Shown: positions 9,664 to 20,600 of the stretch, in pieces | How the letters are laid out: the number at the start of each line of letters is the position of its first letter | How positions within the stretch are numbered: position 1 is the first letter of the stretch | Origin: Paraphotobacterium marinum | GTDB taxonomy: Bacteria > Pseudomonadota > Gammaproteobacteria > Enterobacterales > Vibrionaceae | Assembly (NCBI RefSeq): GCF_002216855.1 | Contig: NZ_CP022356.1 | Coordinates: 1 to 64,000 of the forward strand | Direction of reading: 5' to 3' | Length of the DNA: 64,000 bases | Program-made: the position numbers and the translations under genes | Notes under the pieces: generated by a model | What the model was told of the DNA's origin: nothing | The model's input: only the letters and a program-made list of their open reading frames with translations | Databases searched by the model: none

Positions 9664-12600
9664 ATGTGCCTTCAAAACTTACTAAATGCTTTCAGAAAAA
9701 TTTTAATAGTAATTTTTTGTACATCATTTCTATATGGTTGCGGTGACAGTAACACATTCAAAGAACAAGATAGTCAACCAGCTCCTCAGGAACAACCGGT
9801 TTCCAATGATCCTGAGCCTGATGCAGACTCAGCCCCAGATAGTGATTCTCCTAATAATGATCCTGATTCCGATTCAAATGGTGATGATAACTCTAGTGTT
9901 TTTTTGGGCTCTGGAAATGATAATGATGATGATAATGATGGGGTTAGTAATAATAACGATGAATGTCCTAATACATTAAATGGAGTGGAAGTTGCTTCAG
10001 ATGGATGCGCAGATTCAGATGGAGATGGTTCATCAGATAATAAAGATGATGATGATGATAATGATGGCGTCAATGATGATGAAGATGCTTGTGACAATAC
10101 GGTTGCAGGTGCTACTGACTTTGACGGTGATGGTTGTGATGATGCCAACGATGACGATGATGATAACGATGGCGTGAATGACGGTGATGATGACTGTGAC
10201 AACACAGTGACGGGCGCAGCTGACTTTGATAATGATGGTTGTGATGATGCCAACGATGATGATGATGATAACGATGGCGTGAATGACGATGATGACGCTT
10301 GTGACAATACGGTATTAGGTGCGACTGATTTTGATAAAGATGGTTGTGATGATGCTAACGATGATGATGATGATAACGATGGCGTGAATGACGATGATGA
10401 CGCTTGTGACAATACGGTATTAGGTGCGACTGATTTTGATAAAGATGGTTGTGATGATGCCAACGATGACGATGATGACAACGATGGTGTCAATGATGGT
10501 GATGATGCTTGTGACAACACAGAGTTAGGTGCAACCGACTTTGATAATGACGGTTGTGATGATGCCAACGATGACGATGATGATAACGATGGTGTCAATG
10601 ATGGCAATGATGCTTGTGATGATACTACACTGGGTGCACTTGATACCGATGGTGATGGTTGTGATGATGCCAACGACGATGATGATGATAACGATGGTGT
10701 GAATGACGAAAATGACAAGTGTCCCAATACACCTATAAATGAGCCTGACTTAGATCAAGATGGCTGCGGTGATGAAACACAAGATGATGACAGCGATGGC
10801 GATGGTGTAGATGACAGTAATGATGATTGTCCAAATACACCATCTGGTGCAACTGACTTTGATAATGACGGTTGTGATGATGCCAACGATGACGATGATG
10901 ACAACGATGGTGTGAACGACGATGATGATGATTGTGACAACACAGAGATAGGCGCAACGGATTTCGATAATGACGGTTGTGATGATGCTAATGATGATGA
11001 TGATGACAACGATGGTGTCAATGACGATGCAGATTCCTGTGATGATACAGTTTTAGGTGCAACTGACTTTGACAGTGATGGTTGTGATGATGCCAACGAT
11101 GATGATGATGATAACGATGGTGTCAATGACGATGATGATGCTTGTGATGATACACCATTAAATACTAATGTTGCTGATAATGGTTGTACAGACACTGATG
11201 ACGATGGTGTGGATGATGACGCAGATGCTTGTGACGACACAGTTTTAGGCGCAACGGATTTTGATAATGACGGTTGCGATGATGCCAACGATGATGATGA
11301 TGATAACGATGGTGTGGATGATGACGCAGATACCTGTGATGATACACCTTTGAACACTAATGTTGCTGACAATGGTTGTACTGACACTGATGATGATGGT
11401 GTAGATGATGATGCGGATGCTTGTGATGATACAGTCGCAGGCGCAGCTGACTTTGATAATGATGGTTGTGATGATGCCAACGATGATGATGATGATAATG
11501 ATGGTGTCAATGACGACGAAGATGCCTGTGATGATACAGTGACGGGCGCAGCTGACTTTGACGGCGATGGTTGTGACGATGCCAATGATGATGATGATGA
11601 CAATGATGGCGTCAATGATGACGACGATGATTGTGATGACACGACATTAGATGCCACTGATACAGACAATGATGGTTGTGATGATGCCAACGATGATGAT
11701 GATGATAACGATGGTGTGAATGACGACGATGATAAGTGTCCTAATACGCCAGAGAATGAGCCTGATTTAGACCAAGATGGATGTGGTGATGATACGCAAG
11801 ATGATGACACTGATGGCGATGGTGTGGATGACAGTAATGATAATTGTCCGGACACTCCTTCTGGTGCCACTGATTTTGATAATGACGGTTGTGATGATGC
11901 CAATGATGACGATGATGATAACGATGGTGTCAATGACGACGATGATGATTGTGACAACACAGAGCTAGGTGCAACGGACTTTGATAATGATGGTTGTGAC
12001 GATGCCAACGATGACGATGATGATAACGATGGCGTGAATGACGATGCAGATTCCTGTGATGATACCGTTCTAGGTGCGACTGATTTTGACAATGATGGTT
12101 GTGATGATGCCAACGATGATGATGATGATAACGATGGCGTCAATGACGACGATGATGACTGTGACAACACAGAGCTAGGTGCAACGGATTTTGATAATGA
12201 TGGTTGTGATGATGCCAACGATGACGATGATGATAACGATGGTGTCAATGACGATGATGACGCCTGTGATGATACTGTCTTAGGCGCAACGGATTTTGAT
12301 GGTGATGGTTGTGATGATGCCAACGATGACGATGATGACAACGATGGTGTGGATGATGACGCAGATGCTTGTGATGATACTGTTCTAGGTGCGACAGATT
12401 TCGATAATGACGGTTGTGACGATGCCAACGATGACGATGATGATAACGATGGCGTGAATGATGATGCAGATGATTGTGACAACACAGAGCTAGGCGCAAC
12501 GGATTTTGATAATGATGGTTGTGATGATGCCAATGACGACGATGATGATAACGATGGCGTCAATGACGACGATGATGACTGTGACAACACAGAGCTAGGT

Positions 12601-15600
12601 GCAACGGATTTTGACGGCGATGGTTGTGATGATGCAAACGATGATGATGATGACAACGATGGCGTGGATGATGATGCAGATGCCTGTGATGATACAGTTC
12701 TAGGTGCAACGGATTTCGATAATGACGGTTGTGATGATGCCAATGATGACGATGATGATAACGATGGCGTCAATGACGACGATGATGACTGTGACAACAC
12801 AGAGCTAGGTGCAACGGATTTTGACGGCGATGGTTGTGATGATGCAAACGATGATGATGATGACAACGATGGCGTGGATGATGATGCAGATTCCTGTGAT
12901 GATACAGTTCTAGGTGCAACGGATTTCGATAATGACGGTTGTGATGATGCCAATGATGACGATGATGACAACGATGGCGTGGATGATGATGCAGATTCCT
13001 GTGATGATACAGTATTAGGCGCAACTGACTTTGACGGTGATGGTTGTGATGATGCCAATGACGACGATGATGATAACGATGGCGTCAATGACGACGATGA
13101 TGACTGTGACAACACAGAGCTAGGTGCAACGGATTTTGACGGCGATGGTTGTGATGATGCCAATGACGACGATGATGATAACGATGGCGTCAATGACGAC
13201 GATGATGACTGTGACAACACAGAGCTAGGTGCAACGGATTTTGACGGCGATGGTTGTGATGATGCCAACGATGATGATGATGACAACGATGGCGTGGATG
13301 ATGACGCAGATGCCTGTGATGATACAGTTCTAGGTGCAACGGATTTCGATAATGACGGTTGTGATGATGCCAATGATGATGATGATGACAACGATGGCGT
13401 GGATGATGATGCAGATGCCTGTGATGATACAGTATTAGGCGCAACGGATTTTGATAATGATGGTTGTGATGATGCCAACGATGATGATGATGACAACGAT
13501 GGCGTGGATGATGATGCAGATGCCTGTGATGATACAGTATTAGGCGCAACGGATTTTGATAATGATGGTTGTGACGATGCCAATGATGACGATGATGACA
13601 ACGATGGTGTGGATGATGACGCAGATGCCTGTGATGATACTGTTCTAGGCGCAGCTGACTTTGACGGTGATGGTTGTGATGATGCCAACGATGATGATGA
13701 TGACAACGATGGCGTCAATGACGACGATGATGACTGTGACAACACAGTGACGGGCGCAGCTGACTTTGACGGTGATGGTTGTGATGATGCCAACGATGAT
13801 GATGATGATAACGATGGTGTAAACGATGATAATGATAATTGTCCAGAAACACCGCTTAATTCAAATGTTAATGATGAAGGGTGTACATTTGAAGATGATG
13901 ATGGGGATGGTGTAGGCAATGACGATGATGATTGTCCAAATACACCAGCAGGTAACCCAGTTAACTCAAATGGTTGTACCGATACCGATGGAGACGGCGT
14001 TCCAGATGTGGATGATGAAGAAAATGGAATTGGTTTACTGACCGTACCTTCAAATCCAAGTTTCTTGACACAACAAGGTGATAATGCAACTCATTTTTAT
14101 AATATTGATTATCACATAGGAACTAACGGGGAAGAGTATTTATACGCCATAGGAAGAACATACGGAGATGGTGGACTTGATTTGCTCATTCACAGAATTG
14201 ATCCAATAAATCATCAATATTTGGCAACTCAAACTCAAAGAAATGATACTAGTAATGGATGGGATTATGCTTCTGAGTTAACAATTGATGATAATGGCAA
14301 TATTTATGTAGTTGCAAGAACACAGGGTGATCATGCTACTATCCATCCTTCATTAGAAACAGGAATGTTAAGTGGTACGCATGGCATTGGTGCTCTAAGT
14401 AAATATGATAAGGATTTAAATTTAATTTGGTTAATTCAACCCGGTCATAGCGGTAATAATAGTGACAGAAGTGTACCTTATACGGTAGATGTTACAAATG
14501 ATTACGTATTTGTTGCAGGTTTCACGCAATCTCCAATACTTGGACAAGGAAGTATTGATGGACAAAATGACGCCTACCTAGAAATTTATGCAAATGAAAA
14601 TGATGCTAGTATATATCCTTCTGATAATTCGCAAGTATTACCAAAAGCAGCTTTACGTTTAGGAACAGAAAAATTTGAGTCTATTTATGACATTAAAGTA
14701 GTTGAATCTGGACAAGACTTGATTATTAATCTTGTGGGATCAACACAAGGAGATATCGATGAATTCACTACTGTCAATAATACGAATAATGGTGTGAATG
14801 ATAACTATGATCCATTCATTGCGAAATATCGTTTTAACACCAGTACTGAAACGTTAACAGAAATATGTGCTTATCAAGATAATAGAACAACTTTTACAGA
14901 TGAAGCGCACAACATTGAAGTGGATAGCGAAAATAACATTTATATTTCAGGTCGAGTTAAAACAACCTCTAATGATAATTCCCGTGATGGTTTTGTGATG
15001 AAATATGACAGTGACTGTCAACCTGTTTGGTCAGATTACTCTATTGTTCGAGCAAGTGGCAATGGTAATGAAGATGCAATAGATGATATTGAACTATCAG
15101 TGAATGAAAATAGGATTTACTTTGTGGGTGATACTTTTGGTGGACAAATGGAAAACCAAGACAATCCAATTGGAGGACTCGGGGGTTATGACTATTTTGT
15201 TGGGGCGATGAACACCATTAATGGTGGGATTATTGATGTACAACAGTTTGGCTCATCTAGCAATAATATTGCTTATGACTTAGCGGTTACAGATAATAAT
15301 GTTATTTATGTTGTAACCAGAAGCTATAGCGATGCCTCTATTTCAGGTGCAAACTCAACTTCTACTCAAACAGGTAGCTCAGTGATTCAAGAGTTTTATG
15401 ATTTATCTTATGATTATGATGGTGATGGCATCATAGCACAGGATGATACTGATAAAGATGGAGTTGAAGATACTTGTCCTGATACACTAGAGCTCACAGG
15501 TGATGTAACCAATCCATTTAAAAATGATTGTCCTGTAGATGCGTCATTTGAAGATGATGATGGCGATGGCGTTGGTGATGATGATGATGATTGTCCGAAT

Positions 15601-17433
15601 ACGCCTATTGGCTCACCTGTAAATGACAGTGGTTGTATCGACACCGATGGAGATGGTACCGCAGATGATGAAGATGATTTTCCAAATGATCCAGATGAAG
15701 ATACAGATACAGATGGTGATGGAACCGGTGACAATGAAGATACCGATGATGATAATGATGGAACATCAGATGAAGATGAAGATAATAATGGAACCGATCC
15801 ACTAGTGTACGAGTCTAGAGAGCATGAGTTTTCAGTCTTTGGGGTAAAATTCCTACCTGAAAGTGGCATTGATTTCTTTGGCTTACCAACTGGAGGGTTA
15901 AATAATCCCATCACATATCAAGTTCCAGGTGATGATTATTATGAAATATTAACAGTTCAAGATGATGATCAGTTTTTAAATGATGTAGATTCAGGTGATA
16001 CAGAAGATACTTCTGAGCAAACCTTAAACATGAACTTGACTTGGAACCAAATCGATTACTTTATGACTTTTTCACAAGATTATCGAACAGAGTTATCTAA
16101 TGGTGAAAGGTTGAACAGTTACCAATGCTACAATGTTAATAATCTAACAACAGGTGAGTCTGGCTTCATTTGTAATATAGGAACTAGTTTAAATGAAACG
16201 AAGAAGCATAATGTATTTGCTAAAACAATCAGTATTGTTAGCGGAGATACTTTAGAGTATTTTATTACTGATAATTATGACTTAGGACGAGTGCCTTATC
16301 GCGATTTATGTTTAATGATATCTTGTGGACATGATTCAGATGGCGATACTTTAAGCGATGAATTGGAGGCGACATTAGGAACAGATCCAAATAATCCTGA
16401 TACAGATGGGGATGGTGTTGATGATCGAGAAGAGTTACAAAATGGAACCGATCCAACAGTGGCTGATGATGGCGCTGATATTACGTCAGGTGTCAATTTA
16501 GATAATAATTATGGTAGTAGTGCTGAAAGCCACTTGGTTTATAATACTGATAACTTGAATTATAACCCACTTTATCGTTCAGCTGATAACCAAGAGATGC
16601 CTTGGGCGGTTTCGATTACGCTAAAAACAGATATTGTAACAACTTCAGTGCCAACTATAGTATGGTCTTATGCTTCAAGCACTATTGATAGAAATAAAGC
16701 GCATGCAACTTTGTATATCCAGAATCAAAAGTTAAAATTTGCTTATGGTACCCACTATAATCATTTAAGGTTTACCTCGGTAGATACGATTGATTTGTCA
16801 AGCTGGAGTAGTGTAGTAACGATTTACAAAGGTGGTAAAACAGGTGGGGGCAGTAATCAATTAAATCAATTTTATAATGAGTTTGAATTTTATTTGGTTG
16901 CATTGGATGGAACTGTTCAAGAAATTCCTATGAATGGTGCACATCGAAACTATGGCTATAGTAATCAAATGCAAAGTGGTAAGTTCCGTATAGCAGCAAC
17001 AGGCCAATATAATGGTATAAATAATTGGTATAAACCAGCCTCAAGTGGAGATACGGTCCAATCATATAATTATTTAAGTGGTTCGATAGCCTATACCATT
17101 ATGACAACTTTGACGCCATTGAAAGCAGACAATATTACGGATGAAGAAATCCAAGCAATGGCTTTTGATCCGACTACATGGTTAGCAGATTATAAAGAAG
17201 ACACTAACTATAGAGTGTCGGGGTCAACTAATATCACTTCAAACTTCACATCAAGTGATGCGAGTGATAATTCTTGGAAATCAACTCAAGTATGGATCTT
17301 TGATGAGAATAATATAGTGACCAATGGTACCTATGATTACTTATCGAGTGAAGTAAACTCTCCAACAACAGGAATAGGAGATGCTTATTTGATTTTTAAT
17401 GATGTTGACGCATCGTTATTCGAAAATTATTAA
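9664..17433 (+). CDS. Giant TSP3-repeat lipoprotein with SBBP propeller, TTGESG module and LamG-like C-terminus
   Basis: 2,589 residues. A signal peptide ends at lipobox Cys26, followed by GDSNTFKEQDSQ. Residues 89-1,395 hold about 35 TSP3-like 35-residue units whose Asp/Asn loops (DxDxDG) should bind calcium; Cys residues recur twice per unit. The shorter spacer units CPNTPENEPDLDQDGCGDD break up the array. Residues 1,456-1,920 are an SBBP-like beta-propeller (GNIYVVAR, NNIYISGR, DYFVGAMNT, VIQEFYDLSYDYD). A short TSP3 block follows, then a TTGESG module (about 2,053-2,216) and a C-terminal domain (2,275-2,589) resembling concanavalin A/LamG-type lectin folds (GKFRIAATGQYNG, GSIAYTIMTTL), a fold-level guess. 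Start chosen from AAGGA 6 nt before the ATG. Probably an outer-membrane stalk carrying a propeller and a carbohydrate-binding head. Both ends are nearly identical to those of the next gene. Confidence 0.88.
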   Translation: MCLQNLLNAFRKILIVIFCTSFLYGCGDSNTFKEQDSQPAPQEQPVSNDPEPDADSAPDSDSPNNDPDSDSNGDDNSSVFLGSGNDNDDDNDGVSNNNDECPNTLNGVEVASDGCADSDGDGSSDNKDDDDDNDGVNDDEDACDNTVAGATDFDGDGCDDANDDDDDNDGVNDGDDDCDNTVTGAADFDNDGCDDANDDDDDNDGVNDDDDACDNTVLGATDFDKDGCDDANDDDDDNDGVNDDDDACDNTVLGATDFDKDGCDDANDDDDDNDGVNDGDDACDNTELGATDFDNDGCDDANDDDDDNDGVNDGNDACDDTTLGALDTDGDGCDDANDDDDDNDGVNDENDKCPNTPINEPDLDQDGCGDETQDDDSDGDGVDDSNDDCPNTPSGATDFDNDGCDDANDDDDDNDGVNDDDDDCDNTEIGATDFDNDGCDDANDDDDDNDGVNDDADSCDDTVLGATDFDSDGCDDANDDDDDNDGVNDDDDACDDTPLNTNVADNGCTDTDDDGVDDDADACDDTVLGATDFDNDGCDDANDDDDDNDGVDDDADTCDDTPLNTNVADNGCTDTDDDGVDDDADACDDTVAGAADFDNDGCDDANDDDDDNDGVNDDEDACDDTVTGAADFDGDGCDDANDDDDDNDGVNDDDDDCDDTTLDATDTDNDGCDDANDDDDDNDGVNDDDDKCPNTPENEPDLDQDGCGDDTQDDDTDGDGVDDSNDNCPDTPSGATDFDNDGCDDANDDDDDNDGVNDDDDDCDNTELGATDFDNDGCDDANDDDDDNDGVNDDADSCDDTVLGATDFDNDGCDDANDDDDDNDGVNDDDDDCDNTELGATDFDNDGCDDANDDDDDNDGVNDDDDACDDTVLGATDFDGDGCDDANDDDDDNDGVDDDADACDDTVLGATDFDNDGCDDANDDDDDNDGVNDDADDCDNTELGATDFDNDGCDDANDDDDDNDGVNDDDDDCDNTELGATDFDGDGCDDANDDDDDNDGVDDDADACDDTVLGATDFDNDGCDDANDDDDDNDGVNDDDDDCDNTELGATDFDGDGCDDANDDDDDNDGVDDDADSCDDTVLGATDFDNDGCDDANDDDDDNDGVDDDADSCDDTVLGATDFDGDGCDDANDDDDDNDGVNDDDDDCDNTELGATDFDGDGCDDANDDDDDNDGVNDDDDDCDNTELGATDFDGDGCDDANDDDDDNDGVDDDADACDDTVLGATDFDNDGCDDANDDDDDNDGVDDDADACDDTVLGATDFDNDGCDDANDDDDDNDGVDDDADACDDTVLGATDFDNDGCDDANDDDDDNDGVDDDADACDDTVLGAADFDGDGCDDANDDDDDNDGVNDDDDDCDNTVTGAADFDGDGCDDANDDDDDNDGVNDDNDNCPETPLNSNVNDEGCTFEDDDGDGVGNDDDDCPNTPAGNPVNSNGCTDTDGDGVPDVDDEENGIGLLTVPSNPSFLTQQGDNATHFYNIDYHIGTNGEEYLYAIGRTYGDGGLDLLIHRIDPINHQYLATQTQRNDTSNGWDYASELTIDDNGNIYVVARTQGDHATIHPSLETGMLSGTHGIGALSKYDKDLNLIWLIQPGHSGNNSDRSVPYTVDVTNDYVFVAGFTQSPILGQGSIDGQNDAYLEIYANENDASIYPSDNSQVLPKAALRLGTEKFESIYDIKVVESGQDLIINLVGSTQGDIDEFTTVNNTNNGVNDNYDPFIAKYRFNTSTETLTEICAYQDNRTTFTDEAHNIEVDSENNIYISGRVKTTSNDNSRDGFVMKYDSDCQPVWSDYSIVRASGNGNEDAIDDIELSVNENRIYFVGDTFGGQMENQDNPIGGLGGYDYFVGAMNTINGGIIDVQQFGSSSNNIAYDLAVTDNNVIYVVTRSYSDASISGANSTSTQTGSSVIQEFYDLSYDYDGDGIIAQDDTDKDGVEDTCPDTLELTGDVTNPFKNDCPVDASFEDDDGDGVGDDDDDCPNTPIGSPVNDSGCIDTDGDGTADDEDDFPNDPDEDTDTDGDGTGDNEDTDDDNDGTSDEDEDNNGTDPLVYESREHEFSVFGVKFLPESGIDFFGLPTGGLNNPITYQVPGDDYYEILTVQDDDQFLNDVDSGDTEDTSEQTLNMNLTWNQIDYFMTFSQDYRTELSNGERLNSYQCYNVNNLTTGESGFICNIGTSLNETKKHNVFAKTISIVSGDTLEYFITDNYDLGRVPYRDLCLMISCGHDSDGDTLSDELEATLGTDPNNPDTDGDGVDDREELQNGTDPTVADDGADITSGVNLDNNYGSSAESHLVYNTDNLNYNPLYRSADNQEMPWAVSITLKTDIVTTSVPTIVWSYASSTIDRNKAHATLYIQNQKLKFAYGTHYNHLRFTSVDTIDLSSWSSVVTIYKGGKTGGGSNQLNQFYNEFEFYLVALDGTVQEIPMNGAHRNYGYSNQMQSGKFRIAATGQYNGINNWYKPASSGDTVQSYNYLSGSIAYTIMTTLTPLKADNITDEEIQAMAFDPTTWLADYKEDTNYRVSGSTNITSNFTSSDASDNSWKSTQVWIFDENNIVTNGTYDYLSSEVNSPTTGIGDAYLIFNDVDASLFENY
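9930..13850 (+). repeat. 105-bp tandem repeats of second giant gene
   Basis: About 35 in-frame 105-bp units encoding 35 residues, with GAT/GAC swaps as the main variation. Four spacer-type units of other length (around 10,720-10,830, 11,150-11,200, 11,340-11,400 and 11,730-11,860) interrupt the array at the same order as in the next gene. Confidence 0.93.
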
Positions 17434-17450
17434 AGTTAAAAATAACATGC

Positions 17451-17483
17451 AAAAAGCTACACAAATAAGTGTAGCTTTTTTTT
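17451..17483 (+). terminator. Rho-independent terminator after second giant gene
   Basis: AAAAAGCTACAC / GTGTAGCTTTTT form a perfect 12-bp stem with loop AAATAA, followed by further T. It lies 18 bp after the stop codon. Confidence 0.92.
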
Positions 17484-17499
17484 GTTCGCAATTATTTTA

Positions 17500-17508
17500 G
17501 CAATATGC
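17500..17508 (+). promoter_or_regulatory. Candidate upstream activator site
   Basis: GCAATATGC begins 53 nt upstream of the -24 GG of the sigma-54 promoter. The same 9-mer occurs at 30,149-30,157, also exactly 53 nt upstream of the corresponding GG. It was not found at that distance before the genes at 8,270 or 9,664. Confidence 0.4.
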
Positions 17509-17550
17509 AATTTATCGCAACATATAAAAAACAAAATCAACACTTTAATG

Positions 17551-17567
17551 TTGGCATTGATTATGCT
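17551..17567 (+). promoter_or_regulatory. Sigma-54 promoter of third giant gene
   Basis: TTGGCATTGATTATGCT has the 10-nt GG-GC spacing of RpoN promoters. Predicted +1 is about 17,578. A GTCA-N6-TGAC dyad follows at 17,583-17,596, at the same place as in the previous gene. Confidence 0.78.
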
Positions 17568-17615
17568 TAATCATCCTTATTAGTCAAATTTCTGACATTG
17601 TATTAAGGATGTATT

Positions 17616-20600
17616 ATGTGCCTTCAACATTTACTATTCACATTAAAGAAAGTCATTTTAGTTTTGTTATGTTCAACTCTTCTTTTTGCCTGTGGAGACA
17701 GTAACACATTCAAAGAACAAGATAGTCAATCAGCAGCTCAGGAACAACCGGTTTCCAATGATCCTGAGCCTGATGCAGACTCAGCCCCAGATAGTGATTC
17801 TCCTAATAATGATCCTGATTCCGATTCAAATGGTGATGATAACTCTAGTGTTTTTTTGGGCTCTGGAAATGATAATGATGATGATAATGACGGGGTTAGT
17901 AATAATAACGATGAATGTCCTAATACATTAAATGGAGTGGAAGTTGCTTCAGATGGATGCGCAGATTCAGATGGAGATGGTTCATCAGATAATAAAGATA
18001 ATGACGATGATAATGATGGCGTTAATGATGATGAAGATGCTTGTGACAATACGGTTGCAGGTGCTACTGACTTTGACGGTGATGGTTGTGATGATGCCAA
18101 CGATGATGATGATGATAACGATGGCGTGAATGACGATGATGACACTTGTGACAATACGATATTAGGTGCGACTGATTTTGATAATGATGGTTGTGATGAT
18201 GCCAACGATGATGATGATGATAACGACGGTGTCAATGATGATGAGGACGCTTGTGACAATACAGAGAGAGGTGCAACGGATTTCGATAATGATGGTTGTG
18301 ATGATGCCAACGATGATGATGATGATAACGACGGTGTCAATGACGGCGATGATGACTGTGACAACACAGTGACGGGCGCGGCTGACTTTGATAAAGATGG
18401 TTGTGATGATGCCAACGATGACGATGATGATAACGATGGTGTTAATGATGGTGATGATGCTTGTGACAACACAGAGTTAGGTGCAACCGACTTTGATAAT
18501 GACGGTTGTGATGATGCCAACGATGACGATGATGATAACGATGGTGTCAATGATGGCAATGATGCTTGTGATGATACTACACTGGGTGCGCTTGATACCG
18601 ATGGTGATGGTTGTGATGATGCCAACGACGATGATGATGATAACGATGGTGTGAATGACGAAAATGACAAGTGTCCCAATACACCCATAAATGAGCCTGA
18701 TTTAGATCAAGATGGCTGCGGTGATGAAACACAAGATGATGACAGCGATGGCGATGGTGTAGATGACAGTAATGATGATTGTCCAAATACACCATCTGGT
18801 GCAACTGACTTTGATAATGACGGTTGTGATGATGCCAACGATGACGATGATGACAACGATGGTGTGAACGACGATGATGATGATTGTGACAACACAGAGA
18901 TAGGCGCAACGGATTTCGATAATGATGGTTGTGACGATGCAAACGATGACGATGATGATAATGATGGTGTCAATGACGATGATGATTATTGTGACAACAC
19001 AGAGCTAGGCGCAACGGATTTTGATAATGATGGTTGTGACGATGCCAATGATGATGATGATGACAATGATGGTGTCAACGACGATGATGATGCTTGTGAT
19101 GATACACCATTAAATACTAATGTTGCTGATAATGGTTGTACAGACACTGATGACGATGGTGTGGATGATGACGCAGATGCCTGTGACGACACAGAGCTTG
19201 GTGCGACTGACTTTGATAATGACGGTTGTGATGATGCCAACGATGATGATGACGATAACGATGGTGTGGATGATGACGCAGATACCTGTGATGATACACC
19301 TTTGAACACTAATGTTGCTGACAATGGTTGTACTGACACTGATGATGATGGTGTAGATGATGATGCGGATGCTTGTGATGATACAGTCGCAGGCGCAGCT
19401 GACTTTGATAATGATGGTTGTGATGATGCCAACGATGATGATGATGATAATGATGGTGTCAATGACGACGAAGATGCCTGTGATGATACAGTGACGGGCG
19501 CAGCTGACTTTGACGGCGATGGTTGTGACGATGCCAATGATGATGATGATGACAATGATGGCGTCAATGATGACGACGATGATTGTGATGACACGACATT
19601 AGATGCCACTGATACAGACAATGATGGTTGTGATGATGCCAACGATGATGATGATGATAACGATGGTGTGAATGACGACGATGATAAGTGTCCTAATACG
19701 CCAGAGAATGAGCCTGATTTAGACCAAGATGGATGTGGTGATGATACGCAAGATGATGACACTGATGGCGATGGTGTGGATGACAGTAATGATAATTGTC
19801 CGGACACTCCTTCTGGTGCCACCGATTTTGACAATGACGGTTGTGATGATGCCAATGATGACGATGATGATAACGATGGCGTGAATGACGATGCAGATTC
19901 CTGTGATGATACCGTTCTAGGTGCGACTGATTTTGACAATGATGGTTGTGATGATGCCAACGATGATGATGATGATAACGATGGCGTCAATGACGACGAT
20001 GATGACTGTGACAACACAGAGCTAGGTGCAACGGATTTTGATAATGATGGTTGTGATGATGCCAACGATGACGATGATGATAACGATGGTGTCAATGATG
20101 ACGCAGATGATTGTGACAACACAGAGCTAGGCGCAGCTGACTTTGACGGGGATGGTTGTGATGATGCCAACGATGACGATGATGACAACGATGGTGTGGA
20201 TGATGACGCAGATGCCTGTGATGATACTGTTCTAGGCGCAACGGATTTTGATAATGATGGTTGTGATGATGCCAACGATGACGATGATGACAACGATGGT
20301 GTGGATGATGACGCAGATTCCTGTGACGATACGGTTCTAGGCGCAACGGATTTTGACAATGATGGTTGTGATGATGCCAACGATGACGATGATGACAACG
20401 ATGGTGTGGATGATGACGCAGATGCTTGTGATGATACTGTTCTAGGTGCGACAGATTTCGATAATGACGGTTGTGACGATGCCAACGATGACGATGATGA
20501 TAACGATGGCGTGAATGATGATGCAGATGATTGTGACAACACAGAGCTAGGCGCAACGGATTTTGATAATGATGGTTGTGATGATGCCAATGACGACGAT

